From Streptomyces zinciresistens K42 (GTDB lineage: Bacteria; Actinomycetota; Actinomycetes; Streptomycetales; Streptomycetaceae): DNA of 58,541 nucleotides. The notes below the pieces were generated by a model. The model was given only the letters and a program-made list of their open reading frames with translations, had not been told where the DNA came from and searched no databases. Every line of letters begins with the position of its first letter. The stretch's first letter is position 1. The translations under genes were made by a program, and so were the position numbers. Below, piece after piece: positions 25,752 through 34,701 of the stretch. The stretch lies in contig NZ_AGBF01000029.1 of the NCBI RefSeq assembly GCF_000225525.1, forward strand, positions 1 to 58,541, given 5' to 3'.

Positions 25752-26636
25752 ATGAGCTACGGGCAGCAGGGGGGACCCCCGTCCCAGTGGGATCCCTGGA
25801 AACCGCATTCCCAGCAGCCGTGGGACGGCGGCAGCGATCAGACCCCGGACTGGGCCGCGCTCGCGGAGGCGTCCGAGAACCGCAACAAGCGGCGCCGGAT
25901 GCTGTTCATCGGCGGGGGCGCGCTGGCCACCCTCGCGGTCGGTGCCGCCGTCGCCGTGGCCGTGGTCTCCGCCGGCGACGGCAACTCGGCGTCCGGCAAG
26001 CCGTCATCGGACCTGCCGTCGTCGGCCGGGCTGCCGGGGCAGACCGCCGGAGCGCCGTCGTTCGCCGCCACGAGCGCCCCGCCGCCGCTGGACCCGAAGG
26101 ACTTCATCTCCAGCAAGGCCAAGGACACCGCTCCGCTCAGCGCGCAGATCCTCTACCCCGGCACCCAGTTGACCATGGGCGCGGCGGTGTACAAGAAGGG
26201 CGCGACGGACGACACCAAGAGCTGCTCCGCGGTCACCAAGGGCGGTCTGCCGAAGATCCTCAGCGACAACGCCTGCACCGGCTTCATGCGCGTGTCCTAC
26301 GTCAAGGACGGCATCGCGGTGACGGTCGGCGTGGCGGTCTTCGACACCGAGGCGGCGGCCCAGAAGGTCAAGAGCGGGGTGAACACCAAGCGGGACATCG
26401 TCCGTTCGCTGTCGGGCAAGGGCGTCAAGGACTTCTGCACGTCCGCGGTCTGCCGTTCGACGTCCAACTCCTACGGCCGCTATGCCTACTTCACCATCAC
26501 CGGCTTCACCGGCGGCCGGGACATGACGACCAAGGACACCGCGGCCTTCAAGGCGGGCGACGACCTGGCCGAGTTCACCTTCCGCCAGATCCGCCGACGG
26601 GGCGAGGCACAGGCGTCGGCAGCGGCCGGCGAGTGA
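25752..26636 (+). CDS. Membrane-anchored exported protein of unknown function
   Basis: A 294-residue protein. The N-terminal 45 residues are cytoplasmic and Gln/Pro/Trp-rich (SQWDPWKPHSQQPWDGG), followed by an RNKRRRM stop signal and one transmembrane helix (LFIGGGALATLAVGAAVAVA). A Ser/Pro linker precedes an extracellular domain with four cysteines (CSAV, NACTGF, FCTSAVCR). I do not recognise the domain. ATG 25752 is preferred over ATG 25743 because TAAGAT (25739-25744) ends 7 nt before it, fitting a leaderless start, and would overlap the earlier ATG. It is convergent with truA. Confidence 0.85.
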   Translation: MSYGQQGGPPSQWDPWKPHSQQPWDGGSDQTPDWAALAEASENRNKRRRMLFIGGGALATLAVGAAVAVAVVSAGDGNSASGKPSSDLPSSAGLPGQTAGAPSFAATSAPPPLDPKDFISSKAKDTAPLSAQILYPGTQLTMGAAVYKKGATDDTKSCSAVTKGGLPKILSDNACTGFMRVSYVKDGIAVTVGVAVFDTEAAAQKVKSGVNTKRDIVRSLSGKGVKDFCTSAVCRSTSNSYGRYAYFTITGFTGGRDMTTKDTAAFKAGDDLAEFTFRQIRRRGEAQASAAAGE

Positions 26637-26655
26637 CCGCCGGCCGCCCGGCCGT

Positions 26656-27516
26656 TCAGCAGCAGCCCGTGCCCCCCGGCAGCGTCCGCTTGTTGCGGGC
26701 CTCCCTGCCGCGCGCCGCGAGCAGGTCGTCCGGGGGGTAGCCGACCTCTTCCAGGGTCAGCCCGTGGGGGCGCACGACGTGCACGGCGGAGTCGCGGACA
26801 CCGGCGGCGAGCACCTTGCCGGGCCAGTCGGCGGGCCGGTGCCCGTCCCCCACGAACAGCAGCGCCCCGATGAGCGAGCGCACCATGTTGTGGCAGAAGG
26901 CGTCCGCCCGCACGGTCGCCGTCACGATCCCGTCGTCCCCGCGCACCAGGCTCAGCTCCTGAAGGGTGCGGATGGTGGTGGCACCCTCCCGCTTCTTGCA
27001 GTACGCGGCGAAGTCGTGCTCGCCGAGCAGCCGCCCGGCGGCCTCGTTCATGGCGGCCACGTCCAGCGGCCAGTCGTGCCACAGGACATGGCCGCGCAGC
27101 AGCGGATCGACCCCGCCCGGGTTGTCGGTGACGCGGTAGGCGTAGCGCCGCCACACCGCCGAGAACCGCGCGTCGAACCCGGCGGGCGCCTCCCTGAGCG
27201 CCCACACCCGGACGTCCCTGGACAGCCGCCCGGCCAGCCGCTTCAGCAGCTTCTCGCTGTGCGCGGCCCACACCTCGCGCGGCAGGTCGACGTGCGCGAC
27301 CTGGCCGCGGGCGTGCACCCCGGCGTCGGTCCGCCCCGCCACCGTCAGCTCGTACGTCGTGCCGCCGGACCGGGTCACGGTCCGCAGCGCGTCCTCGATC
27401 TCCCCCTGAACGGTCCGCCGCCCGCCGGCCTGCTTGGCCCACCCGGAGAACTCGCTCCCGTCGTAGGACAGGTCGAGACGCACACGGACGTGTCCGGGCT
27501 CTGCTTCGTCACTCAC
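26656..27516 (-). CDS. truA: tRNA pseudouridine(38-40) synthase TruA
   Basis: A 286-residue pseudouridine synthase modifying the anticodon stem-loop of tRNAs. Catalytic Asp64 is in [32 protein letters not shown] and [17 protein letters not shown] are further signatures. GTG 27516 has AGAGGA upstream. It follows rplQ after an 84-nt gap that holds a strong hairpin, so it is downstream of the alpha operon as in many bacteria but probably only receives partial readthrough. The C-terminus ends in an odd TGCC pair of cysteines. Confidence 0.96.
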   Translation of the reverse strand: MSDEAEPGHVRVRLDLSYDGSEFSGWAKQAGGRRTVQGEIEDALRTVTRSGGTTYELTVAGRTDAGVHARGQVAHVDLPREVWAAHSEKLLKRLAGRLSRDVRVWALREAPAGFDARFSAVWRRYAYRVTDNPGGVDPLLRGHVLWHDWPLDVAAMNEAAGRLLGEHDFAAYCKKREGATTIRTLQELSLVRGDDGIVTATVRADAFCHNMVRSLIGALLFVGDGHRPADWPGKVLAAGVRDSAVHVVRPHGLTLEEVGYPPDDLLAARGREARNKRTLPGGTGCC

Positions 27517-27541
27517 CCGTAGATCCTCTCAGCAACGAAAA

Positions 27542-27578
27542 GGGCGGGGCCGCCCCTTGGAAGGGAACGGCCCCGCCC
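27542..27578 (-). terminator. Hairpin after rplQ
   Basis: Arms GGGCGGGGCCG and CGGCCCCGCCC (11 bp, perfect) contain an inner CCCTT/AAGGG stem. It lies 22 nt after the rplQ stop and before truA, so it should end the alpha operon transcript. Confidence 0.8.
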
Positions 27579-27600
27579 ACGCCATGGAGCGAGGGAACGC

Positions 27601-28089
27601 TTACGCGTCCTTCGACTCCTCGGCGGCGTCCTCGGACGTGGCCTCGACGGCCTCGTCCTTCTTGAGGACGTCTTCCTTGACCGCGCGCTTGGTGGCGGCC
27701 TCGGCCTCGCCGGTCGCCTCCTGAGCGACCGTCAGCGCCTCGACCAGCTCGATGACGGCCATGGGCGCGTTGTCACCGCGGCGGTTGCCGACCTTGGTGA
27801 TGCGGGTGTAGCCACCGGGACGGTTCTCGTAGCGCGGGCCGATCTCGGTGAAGAGCGTGTGGACGATGCTCTTGTCCGTGATCACCTGGAGCACCTGACG
27901 GCGGTTGTGAAGGTCGCCCTTCTTCGCCTTGGTGACCAGACGCTCGGCGTACGGGCGCAGGCGGCGGGCCTTCGCCTCCGTGGTGGTGATGCGGCCGTGC
28001 TCGAAGAGCGCCTTCGCGAGGTTCGCGAGGAGGAGCTTCTCGTGCGCGGCGCTGCCGCCCAGACGGGCACCCTTGGTGGGCTTCGGCAT
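27601..28089 (-). CDS. rplQ: Ribosomal protein bL17
   Basis: A 162-residue L17 of the large subunit, near the exit tunnel. The conserved core is [40 protein letters not shown] and [22 protein letters not shown]-terminal acidic/Ala extension of about 40 residues ([12 protein letters not shown]...EESKDA) is usual for actinobacteria. It is last of the infA-rpmJ-rpsM-rpsK-rpoA-rplQ cluster, separated from rpoA by 167 nt containing two hairpins, and followed by a strong terminator-like hairpin before truA. Confidence 0.98.
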   Translation of the reverse strand: MPKPTKGARLGGSAAHEKLLLANLAKALFEHGRITTTEAKARRLRPYAERLVTKAKKGDLHNRRQVLQVITDKSIVHTLFTEIGPRYENRPGGYTRITKVGNRRGDNAPMAVIELVEALTVAQEATGEAEAATKRAVKEDVLKKDEAVEATSEDAAEESKDA

Positions 28090-28167
28090 GTCAATCTCCT
28101 GTGTGTCTGCCCCGGCCGTATGAGGTACCGGGGTCAGTATCCGAGCAGGCGGTTACCTGTCGGAGAT

Positions 28168-28246
28168 CCGGGCGCCCTGTCGGACGCCCGGAGGGTCCGC
28201 GCCCCGAGGGGTGCGGGAACCCGCGCGACCGGCCCCGGGGGGCCGG
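28168..28246 (-). other. Two hairpins between rpoA and rplQ
   Basis: CCGGGCG/CGCCCGG (28168-28174 with 28185-28191) and CCGGCCCC/GGGGCCGG (28229-28236 with 28239-28246) are perfect stems in the 167-nt gap. They could tune rplQ expression relative to rpoA or protect an mRNA end. Function is inferred from position only. Confidence 0.4.
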
Positions 28247-28256
28247 ACGCGGAGCA

Positions 28257-29279
28257 TCAGTACTGCTCGGTCTCCACGAACCCGGCGTCCGCGTCGTCGT
28301 CGGCGCCGAAGGCGTCCGCGGCGGCGGTCGGGTCGAATCCGGGCGGGCTGTCCTTCAGGGCCAGGCCCATGCCGGCCAGCTTCGCCTTGACCTCGTCGAT
28401 CGACTTCGCGCCGAAGTTGCGGATGTCGAGCAGGTCCGCCTCGGAACGCGCCACGAGCTCACCCACCGAGTGGATGCCCTCGCGCTTGAGGCAGTTGTAG
28501 GAGCGAACCGTCAGCTCCAGCTCCTCGATCGGCAGCGCCAGATCGGCGGCGAGGGCGGCGTCCGTCGGGGACGGACCCATGTCGATGCCCTCGGCGTCGA
28601 TGTTCAGCTCACGCGCCAGACCGAACAGCTCGACCAGCGTCTTGCCCGCCGACGCCATCGCGTCACGCGGACGCATCGCCTGCTTGGTCTCGACGTCCAC
28701 GATCAGCTTGTCGAAGTCGGTGCGCTGCTCGACACGCGTGGCCTCGACCTTGTACGTGACCTTCAGCACCGGCGAGTAGATCGAGTCGACCGGAATCCGG
28801 CCGATCTCCTGGCCCACCTGCTTGTTCTGCACGGCCGAGACATAGCCGCGGCCGCGCTCGACCGTCAGCTCCATCTCCAGCTTGCCCTTGCCGTTGAGCG
28901 TGGCCAGGACCAGGTCGGGGTTGTGCACCTCGACACCGGCCGGCGGCGCGATGTCGGCGGCGGTGACCAGACCCGGACCCTGCTTGCGCAGGTACATCAC
29001 GACCGGCTCGTCGTGCTCCGAGGAGACGACCAGCTGCTTGATGTTGAGGATCAGGTCGGTGACGTCCTCCTTGACGCCCGGCACGGTGGTGAACTCGTGC
29101 AGCACGCCGTCGATCCGGATCGACGTGACCGCCGCACCCGGGATCGAGGACAGGAGGGTCCGGCGCAGGGAGTTGCCGAGGGTGTAACCGAAGCCCGGCT
29201 CCAGCGGCTCGATCACGAACCGGGAACGGAACTCGTCGACGACCTCTTCGGCCAACGAGGGACGCTGAGCGATCAGCAT
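28257..29279 (-). CDS. rpoA: RNA polymerase alpha subunit
   Basis: A 340-residue alpha subunit. The N-terminal domain (dimerisation and assembly) includes [21 protein letters not shown] and VYSAVQNKQ-type segments ([20 protein letters not shown]). The C-terminal DNA- and activator-binding domain starts near residue 245 with [20 protein letters not shown] and ends [20 protein letters not shown]. The tail is acidic ([17 protein letters not shown]). Length is identical to other Streptomyces alpha subunits as far as I recall. It follows rpsK after 147 nt that contain a perfect 14-bp hairpin; rpsD, which precedes rpoA in many bacteria, is absent here. Confidence 0.98.
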   Translation of the reverse strand: MLIAQRPSLAEEVVDEFRSRFVIEPLEPGFGYTLGNSLRRTLLSSIPGAAVTSIRIDGVLHEFTTVPGVKEDVTDLILNIKQLVVSSEHDEPVVMYLRKQGPGLVTAADIAPPAGVEVHNPDLVLATLNGKGKLEMELTVERGRGYVSAVQNKQVGQEIGRIPVDSIYSPVLKVTYKVEATRVEQRTDFDKLIVDVETKQAMRPRDAMASAGKTLVELFGLARELNIDAEGIDMGPSPTDAALAADLALPIEELELTVRSYNCLKREGIHSVGELVARSEADLLDIRNFGAKSIDEVKAKLAGMGLALKDSPPGFDPTAAADAFGADDDADAGFVETEQY

Positions 29280-29367
29280 GGGTGGTCAGATCCTTCTTTC
29301 GTGGACGCCCGCTATTTGACGCCCGACGGAAACCGCACCCGTGAGAAGTGCGGGTACTGCAAGGGTA

Positions 29368-29401
29368 CGGGCGGTACGGCCCTGACAGGCCGTACCGCCC
29401 G
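29368..29401 (-). terminator. Strong hairpin between rpsK and rpoA
   Basis: CGGGCGGTACGGCC (29368-29381) pairs perfectly with its complement (29388-29401) around a 6-nt loop, 25 nt after the rpsK stop. It looks like a terminator or attenuator inside the alpha operon, and would let rpoA level differ from S13 and S11. Confidence 0.65.
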
Positions 29402-29426
29402 GATCCTTCACGCGAGCAAGCGTGCG

Positions 29427-29831
29427 TCAGACGCGACGACGCTTCGGCGGACGGCAGCCGTTGTGCGGGGTCGGGGTGACGTCCTGGATGGAGCCGACCT
29501 CGAGACCCGTGGCCTGGAGGGAGCGGATCGCGGTCTCACGACCGGAACCCGGGCCCTTGACGAACACGTCGACCTTGCGCATGCCGTGCTCCTGGGCGCG
29601 GCGGGCGGCCGACTCGGCGGCCATCTGCGCGGCGAACGGCGTGGACTTCCGGGAGCCCTTGAAGCCGACGTGGCCGGCGGAGGCCCAGGAGATCACGTTG
29701 CCGGACGGGTCCGTGATCGAGACGATCGTGTTGTTGAACGTGCTCTTGATGTGCGCGTGGCCGTGAGCGACGTTCTTCTTTTCCTTGCGGCGCACCTTCT
29801 TGGCAGCGCCCTGACGACCCTTGGGGGGCAT
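29427..29831 (-). CDS. rpsK: Ribosomal protein uS11
   Basis: A 134-residue S11 of the small-subunit platform. The conserved blocks are [60 protein letters not shown] and the C-terminus [16 protein letters not shown]. The N-terminus is strongly basic ([20 protein letters not shown]). It lies 66 nt after rpsM in the same direction. A strong hairpin just beyond the stop separates it from rpoA. No rpsD follows, unlike the gene order in E. coli and Bacillus-like clusters. Confidence 0.98.
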   Translation of the reverse strand: MPPKGRQGAAKKVRRKEKKNVAHGHAHIKSTFNNTIVSITDPSGNVISWASAGHVGFKGSRKSTPFAAQMAAESAARRAQEHGMRKVDVFVKGPGSGRETAIRSLQATGLEVGSIQDVTPTPHNGCRPPKRRRV

Positions 29832-29897
29832 CTGTACTCCTACGGGAGGTGGTCGGTCCTACAGCGAAGACCGCTGGACGGTGAAGTCCGCTGTGGA

Positions 29898-30278
29898 CTA
29901 CTTCTTGCCCGGCTTCTTCTTGCCGGCGATGGCGCGACGCGGGCCCTTGCGGGTGCGGGCGTTGGTGCTGGTGCGCTGACCGCGGACCGGCAGGCCACGG
30001 CGGTGGCGCAGACCCTGGTAGCAGCCGATCTCGACCTTGCGGCGGATGTCGGCCTGAATCTCACGACGGAGGTCGCCCTCGGTCCTGAAGTTGTTGTCCA
30101 CGTACTCGCGGATCGCGACGAGCTGCTCCTCGGAGAGGTCGCGAACGCGGGTGTTCGGGTCGACGCCGGTGGCGGCCAGCGTCTGCTGAGCAAGGGTCCG
30201 GCCGATGCCGAACACGTAGGTGAGGGCGACCTCCACGCGCTTTTCGCGCGGGATGTCAACACCGGAAACGCGTGCCAT
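29898..30278 (-). CDS. rpsM: Ribosomal protein uS13
   Basis: A 126-residue S13 of the small-subunit head, contacting P-site tRNA and L5. Motifs are [40 protein letters not shown], the helix-two-turn-helix region ([20 protein letters not shown]) and [20 protein letters not shown]. The basic tail KKKPGKK is typical. AGGAG lies 7 nt before ATG 30278. It is preceded by rpmJ with a 194-nt gap that contains hairpins (CCCCGG/CCGGGG near 30354-30373) and an AT-rich patch, so a further promoter or processing site is possible there. Confidence 0.98.
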   Translation of the reverse strand: MARVSGVDIPREKRVEVALTYVFGIGRTLAQQTLAATGVDPNTRVRDLSEEQLVAIREYVDNNFRTEGDLRREIQADIRRKVEIGCYQGLRHRRGLPVRGQRTSTNARTRKGPRRAIAGKKKPGKK

Positions 30279-30472
30279 TCAATGGCTCCTGGTGATCTTC
30301 GGAGGTCTTCCGCAGAACCGACTCCCAGCCGCCGTACCAGGTACGAACTGGGTCCCCGGCCTCCGAACCGGGGGTGTCAGACGGACACGCGTCCGCTGGG
30401 TTCTGCCTATGAACATATTCAGCTCGCGTCGCGCGAAGACTCTGCGACAGAGATGCAGAGGGTGGTCGTGCG

Positions 30473-30586
30473 TCAGCCCTGGCGCTGCTTGTGGCGCGGG
30501 TTCTCGCAAATGACCATGACCCGGCCGTGACGGCGGATCACCCTGCACTTGTCGCAGATCTTCTTGACGCTCGGCTTGACCTTCAT
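30473..30586 (-). CDS. rpmJ: Ribosomal protein bL36
   Basis: A 37-residue L36, the smallest large-subunit protein. The sequence [20 protein letters not shown] ends in NPRHKQRQG. It keeps all zinc ligands: Cys11 and Cys14 (CDKC), the Cys in VICENPRH, and the His in that segment. It is therefore the zinc-binding C+ type; zinc-responsive organisms often have a second, cysteine-free copy elsewhere. It lies 59 nt after infA, the usual infA-rpmJ order, with GTGAGG-like bases before the ATG. Confidence 0.97.
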   Translation of the reverse strand: MKVKPSVKKICDKCRVIRRHGRVMVICENPRHKQRQG

Positions 30587-30645
30587 GGGGTGAGGTTCTC
30601 CGGGTCAGTGCCACCACCCCGGACGGGCCGGGGTGCGGGCAAGAT

Positions 30646-30867
30646 CTACTTGTAGCGGTAGACGATCCGGCCACGCGTCAGGTCGTACGGAGACAACTCC
30701 ACCACGACCCGGTCGTCAGGGAGGATGCGGATGTAGTGCATACGCATCTTGCCGCTGATGTGTGCCAGGACCTGGTGGCCGTTCTGGAGCTCGACCTTGA
30801 ACATGGCGTTCGGCAGAGACTCGACGACAGTGCCCTCGATCTCGATGGCACCTTGCTTCTTGGCCAC
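30646..30867 (-). CDS. infA: Translation initiation factor IF-1
   Basis: A 73-residue IF-1, an S1/OB-fold protein that occupies the A site during initiation. The sequence begins [20 protein letters not shown], contains [20 protein letters not shown] and ends [12 protein letters not shown], all nearly invariant. GTG 30867 is chosen because the family always starts MAKK; the frame stays open upstream without meaning. It is first gene of the alpha group after map (169-nt gap). The gap should hold the operon promoter, but no convincing hexamer pair could be chosen by eye. Confidence 0.97.
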   Translation of the reverse strand: MAKKQGAIEIEGTVVESLPNAMFKVELQNGHQVLAHISGKMRMHYIRILPDDRVVVELSPYDLTRGRIVYRYK

Positions 30868-31036
30868 GCTTCGCCCTTCGGAATCGACTACCTTGATCGA
30901 CCCCTGCACTTTTCCCTGACGGGCGCATGAAGACATGCGGGTGCACGAGAGCCGACGAGTCAGTCTACGTCAGCGCACCCGGAAAGACGAATCGAGTGAT
31001 CCTGCCCCGGGAGGCCGATCCTTAAGCGGGCGAAGC

Positions 31037-31873
31037 TCAGCCGAGCGGGTCCGGTGCGGCGGCGACACCGAGTTCGGCCAGCTTGGCCCTGCCGCCGTCG
31101 GGGGCGGTGAGCACCAGCGGCCCCTGCTCGGTCAGGGCGACGGAGTGCTCCCAGTGCGAGGACCACGTGCCGTCGGTCGTGATGACCGTCCACTCGTCCT
31201 CCAGCACCTTGGTCCGCGGGGTGCCGAGCGACACCATCGGCTCGATCGCGAGGCAGAAGCCGGGGACCAGCTTCGGGCCCTTGCCGCGGCGCCGGTCGAC
31301 GTAGTTCAGCAGATGCGGGTCCATGTGCATCTCGGTGCCGATGCCGTGGCCGCCGTAGTCCTCGATGATCCCGTACTTGCCGCCGCCCGGCTTGGGCTGC
31401 CGGCGGATGTAGGTCTCGACGGCGCGGGAGACGTCGACCAGGCGGCCGCCCTGCTTCATGGCCGCGATACCGGCCCACATCGACTCCTCCGTCACCCGGG
31501 ACAGCTCCACCAGCTCCGGAGCGTGACCCGAGCCCACGAACGCCGTGTAGGCCGCGTCACCGTGCCAGCCGTCGACGACGGCGCCGCAGTCGACGGAGAT
31601 GAGGTCGCCGTCCTTGAGGACGACGTCCTCGGACGGGATGCCGTGGACGACGACGTCGTTCACCGAGGTGCAGATCGTCGCGGGGAAGCCGCCGTAGCCG
31701 AGGAAGTTCGACTTGGCCCCGTGCTCGGCGAGCACCTTGCGGGCCGCCTCGTCCAGATCCCTGGTGCTCGCTCCCGGCACCGCCACCTCACGCGTGGCCG
31801 CGTGGATGGCGGCGACGACCAGCCCCGCCTCGCGCATCTTGGCGATCTGCTCGGGGCTCTTGATCTGCACCAT
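31037..31873 (-). CDS. map: Type I methionine aminopeptidase
   Basis: A 278-residue enzyme that removes initiator methionine from nascent proteins. The five metal ligands are visible: two Asp in ISVDCGAVVDGWHGDAAYTA, His in GGHGIGTEMHMD, Glu in LAIEPMVSLG and Glu in SSHWEHSVALTE. VVVHGIPSEDVVL is the substrate-pocket His. ATG 31873 (MVQIKSPEQIAKMREAGLVV) matches the family start; a longer frame lies upstream. It follows adk after 146 nt with a hairpin, in the secY-adk-map order typical of Gram-positive bacteria. Confidence 0.97.
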   Translation of the reverse strand: MVQIKSPEQIAKMREAGLVVAAIHAATREVAVPGASTRDLDEAARKVLAEHGAKSNFLGYGGFPATICTSVNDVVVHGIPSEDVVLKDGDLISVDCGAVVDGWHGDAAYTAFVGSGHAPELVELSRVTEESMWAGIAAMKQGGRLVDVSRAVETYIRRQPKPGGGKYGIIEDYGGHGIGTEMHMDPHLLNYVDRRRGKGPKLVPGFCLAIEPMVSLGTPRTKVLEDEWTVITTDGTWSSHWEHSVALTEQGPLVLTAPDGGRAKLAELGVAAAPDPLG

Positions 31874-31957
31874 GGGGACGGGGGCCTTTCTCGGACCGGA
31901 CACGGGGACTGCTTCCACCATAAGGGCGGAGCCCACGCGCCCCACCCCCCACACAGC

Positions 31958-31989
31958 GGCCGCGGCCCCCCTCACCGGGAGCCGCGGCC
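31958..31989 (-). terminator. Hairpin between adk and map
   Basis: GGCCGCGGC (31958-31966) pairs perfectly with GCCGCGGCC (31981-31989), with part of the loop (CCCCC/CGGGAG) able to extend the stem. It may attenuate readthrough into map, or be a processing site. Confidence 0.5.
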
Positions 31990-32019
31990 TTTGAAGCTGC
32001 TGCACGCTGCGAACGGCCG

Positions 32020-32682
32020 CTACGCGCCGTCCTCGTCACGCTGGAGCGCCTCCATGGCGCGGGCCGTGACCTCCTCGACCTTGCCGAGCGCGGAGATGGT
32101 CACGACCAGCCCCTGCGCCTTGTAGTAGTCGATGATCGGCTCGGTCTGCGTGTGGTAGACCTCCAGCCGCTTGCGGACCGTGCCCTCCGAGTCGTCGTCG
32201 CGCTGGTACAGCTCGCCGCCGCAGACGTCGCAGACGCCCTCGTTCTTCGGCGGGCTGTACGTGACGTGGAAGACGTGGCTGGAGTCCTTGCGGCAGATCC
32301 GCCGGCCGGCGATCCGCTTCACGACCTCTTCCTCGGGGACTTCGAGGTCGAGGACGGCGTCCAGCTTCATGCTCTCGGCCTGGAGCATCTCGTCGAGGGC
32401 CTCGGCCTGGGACACGTTGCGCGGGAAACCGTCGAGCAGGAAGCCGCCCTCGGCGTCGGGCTGCTCCATGCGGTCCTTGGCCATCCCGATGGTGACCTCG
32501 TCCGGCACCAGGTTGCCCGCGTCCATGTAGGACTTCGCGAGCTTCCCGAGCTCCGTCTGCCGGCTGATGTTGGCGCGGAACAGGTCGCCCGTGGAGATGT
32601 GCGGGATCGACAGGTTCTTGGCCAGGAACGCGGCCTGCGTTCCCTTGCCGGCACCCGGCGGCCCGACGAGGACGATTCGCAT
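32020..32682 (-). CDS. adk: Adenylate kinase
   Basis: A 220-residue adenylate kinase (ATP + AMP to 2 ADP). The P-loop is GPPGAGKGT near residues 7-15, the AMP site is ISTGDLFRANI and LLDGFPRNVSQAEAL. The long LID domain carries cysteines (RRICRKDSSHVFHV ... CDVCGGELYQRDDD), which suggests a zinc-type LID with one ligand replaced. The ATG overlaps the secY stop by one base (TGATG), showing tight coupling in the secY-adk-map unit. Confidence 0.97.
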   Translation of the reverse strand: MRIVLVGPPGAGKGTQAAFLAKNLSIPHISTGDLFRANISRQTELGKLAKSYMDAGNLVPDEVTIGMAKDRMEQPDAEGGFLLDGFPRNVSQAEALDEMLQAESMKLDAVLDLEVPEEEVVKRIAGRRICRKDSSHVFHVTYSPPKNEGVCDVCGGELYQRDDDSEGTVRKRLEVYHTQTEPIIDYYKAQGLVVTISALGKVEEVTARAMEALQRDEDGA

Positions 32683-33998
32683 CAGCGGAGGAACCCTTCG
32701 TAATTGCGCTGCTGGAGCTGGCTCTCGATCTGCTTCACCGTCTCCAGACCCACACCCACGATGATCAGGATGCTGGTACCGCCGAGCGGGAAGTTTTGGT
32801 TTGCCCCGAAACCGGCCAACGCCATCGTCGGCACGAGAGCGATCAGACCCAAGTACAGCGAGCCCGGCCACGTGATCCTGTTGAGCACGTACGAGAGGTA
32901 CTCAGCGGTCGGTCGGCCAGCCCGGATGCCCGGGATGAAGCCACCATACTTCTTCATGTTGTCCGCGACTTCCTCGGGGTTGAAGGAGATCGCCACGTAG
33001 AAGAACGCGAAGAAGACAATGAGGAAGAAGTAGAAGGTGATGTGGACCGGCGCCGCCGGGTCCGCCAGGTTCTTCGTGATCCATTTCGCCCAGCCGGACT
33101 CCGCGGAGTTCGAGAACTGCACGATCAGGGCCGGGATGTAGAGCAGCGACGAGGCGAAGATGACCGGGATCACGCCGGCCTGGTTCACCTTGAGCGGGAT
33201 GTACGTGGAAGTACCGCCGTAGGAGCGGCGGCCGATCATGCGCTTCGCGTACTGCACCGGAACACGGCGCTGGGCCTGCTCCACGAAGACCACCAGGCCG
33301 ACCATGAACAGGCCGACGGCGATGACGGTGGCGAACTCGATCCAGCCGCCCGCCAGGTTGCCCTGCGTCTTGATGGCCCACAGGGACGACGGGAAGGTCG
33401 CGGCGATCGAGATGAACATCAGGATCGACATGCCGTTGCCGATGCCGCGGTCGGTGATGAGCTCGCCGAGCCACATCACGAGGGCGGTGCCGGCGGTCAT
33501 GGTGATGACCATGGTGATGGTCACGAAGATCGAGCGGTCCGGCACGATCTGGCCGGCGGCCGGGCAGTTCTGGAAGAGCGAACCGCTGCGCGCGGTCGCC
33601 ACCAGACCCGTGCCCTGGAGGATGGCGAGCGCCACGGTCAGGTAACGGGTGTACTGCGTGATCTTCGCCGTGCCGGCCTGGCCCTCCTTCTTCAGGGCTT
33701 CCAGTCGCGGGATCACGACGGTCAGCAGCTGCAGAATGATGCTCGCCGTGATGTACGGCATGATGCCGAGGGCGAAGATCGTGATCTGGAGCAGCGCGCC
33801 GCCACTGAACATGTTGACCAGGCCGAAGATGCCCTGGTTGGCGTTCGCCTGGTCGACGCAGACCTGAACGGCCCGGTAGTCGACACCGGGGATCGGCACA
33901 TGCGTACCGACCCGGTAGACCACGATGATGCCGAGCGTGAAGAGCAGTTTCTTGCGCAGGTCGGGCGTCTTGAACGCCCGGGCGAACGCGGTGAGCAC
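32682..33998 (-). CDS. secY: Preprotein translocase subunit SecY
   Basis: A 438-residue, ten-helix channel protein of the Sec translocon. Recognisable segments are FTLGIIVVYRVGTHVPIPGV (helix 1), GIMPYITASIILQLLTVVIP (lateral gate), QRRVPVQYAKRMIGRRSYGG (cytoplasmic loop 4/5 that binds SecA and ribosome) and VLNRITWPGSLYLGLIALVP. It starts with GTG 33998 and AGGAGG lies nearby upstream. It is separated from rplO by 244 nt with a perfect 15-bp hairpin, so secY-adk-map likely has its own promoter; TTGACC at 34083-34078 (minus) is a possible -35. Confidence 0.97.
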   Translation of the reverse strand: MLTAFARAFKTPDLRKKLLFTLGIIVVYRVGTHVPIPGVDYRAVQVCVDQANANQGIFGLVNMFSGGALLQITIFALGIMPYITASIILQLLTVVIPRLEALKKEGQAGTAKITQYTRYLTVALAILQGTGLVATARSGSLFQNCPAAGQIVPDRSIFVTITMVITMTAGTALVMWLGELITDRGIGNGMSILMFISIAATFPSSLWAIKTQGNLAGGWIEFATVIAVGLFMVGLVVFVEQAQRRVPVQYAKRMIGRRSYGGTSTYIPLKVNQAGVIPVIFASSLLYIPALIVQFSNSAESGWAKWITKNLADPAAPVHITFYFFLIVFFAFFYVAISFNPEEVADNMKKYGGFIPGIRAGRPTAEYLSYVLNRITWPGSLYLGLIALVPTMALAGFGANQNFPLGGTSILIIVGVGLETVKQIESQLQQRNYEGFLR

Positions 33999-34165
33999 GG
34001 TGCCTCCTGCGACCCCCGCGCAACTGCGTCAAGGGTGACGGTCTTGAGGTTCGACTGATGGGAACGACTTAGCTAACGGTCAACTGCCGCTCAGAGTGCC
34101 CCACAAGAAGCACCCAGCAAAAGTGGGCAGTGCAGGCCACCTTACCGGCGAGACCGCCCCCCTTG

Positions 34166-34218
34166 GAACGACCAACCGGGGATACCCCATTTGTGGGGTA
34201 TCCCCGGTCGGGATCGTT
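34166..34218 (-). terminator. Perfect hairpin between rplO and secY
   Basis: ACCGGGGATACCCCA (34175-34189) and its complement (34194-34208) form a perfect 15-bp stem with a TTTG loop. Outer arms GAACGA (34166-34171) and TCGTTC (34213-34218) can extend it. It begins 26 nt after the rplO stop and should separate the spc ribosomal genes from secY-adk-map. Confidence 0.82.
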
Positions 34219-34243
34219 CAGGTCATCGAGACGCCTGATGAAT

Positions 34244-34699
34244 TCAGACGAGCTCGGTGACGGTGCCGCCGGCCGCGGTGATCTTCTCCTTGGCGGAGCC
34301 GGAGACGGCGTCGACCGTCACCTGCAGCGCCACGGTGATCTCACCCTGGCCGAGCACCTTGACAAGGCTGTTCTTGCGAACGGCGCCCTTGTCGACCAGG
34401 TCCGCGACCGTGACCTCGCCACCCTCGGGGTAGAGGGCGGCGAGCTTGTCCAGGTTGACGACCTGGTACTCGGTCTTGAACGGGTTCTTGAAGCCCTTCA
34501 GCTTCGGAAGGCGCATGTGGAGGGGCATCTGCCCGCCCTCGAAGCGCTCCGGAACCTGGTAGCGGGCCTTCGTGCCCTTGGTACCACGACCGGCCGTCTT
34601 ACCCTTCGACGCCTCACCACGACCCACACGGGTCTTGGCGGTCTTGGCGCCCGGGGCGGGACGGAGGTTGTGGATCTTGAGCGGCTTGTTCTCCGCCAT
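34244..34699 (-). CDS. rplO: Ribosomal protein uL15
   Basis: A 151-residue L15, a late large-subunit assembly protein. The N-terminal Gly/Lys/Arg-rich part ([35 protein letters not shown]) binds 23S rRNA, and the C-terminal globular part includes [20 protein letters not shown] and [20 protein letters not shown]. The N-terminus [17 protein letters not shown] is the usual one. It lies 2 nt after rpmD and is the last ribosomal gene before the long hairpin in front of secY. Confidence 0.98.
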   Translation of the reverse strand: MAENKPLKIHNLRPAPGAKTAKTRVGRGEASKGKTAGRGTKGTKARYQVPERFEGGQMPLHMRLPKLKGFKNPFKTEYQVVNLDKLAALYPEGGEVTVADLVDKGAVRKNSLVKVLGQGEITVALQVTVDAVSGSAKEKITAAGGTVTELV

Positions 34700-34701
34700 G
34701 A

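Noticed and set aside
30868..30936. Extension of IF-1 upstream of GTG 30867
   Set aside because: IF-1 has an invariant MAKK start; the upstream residues have no family support.
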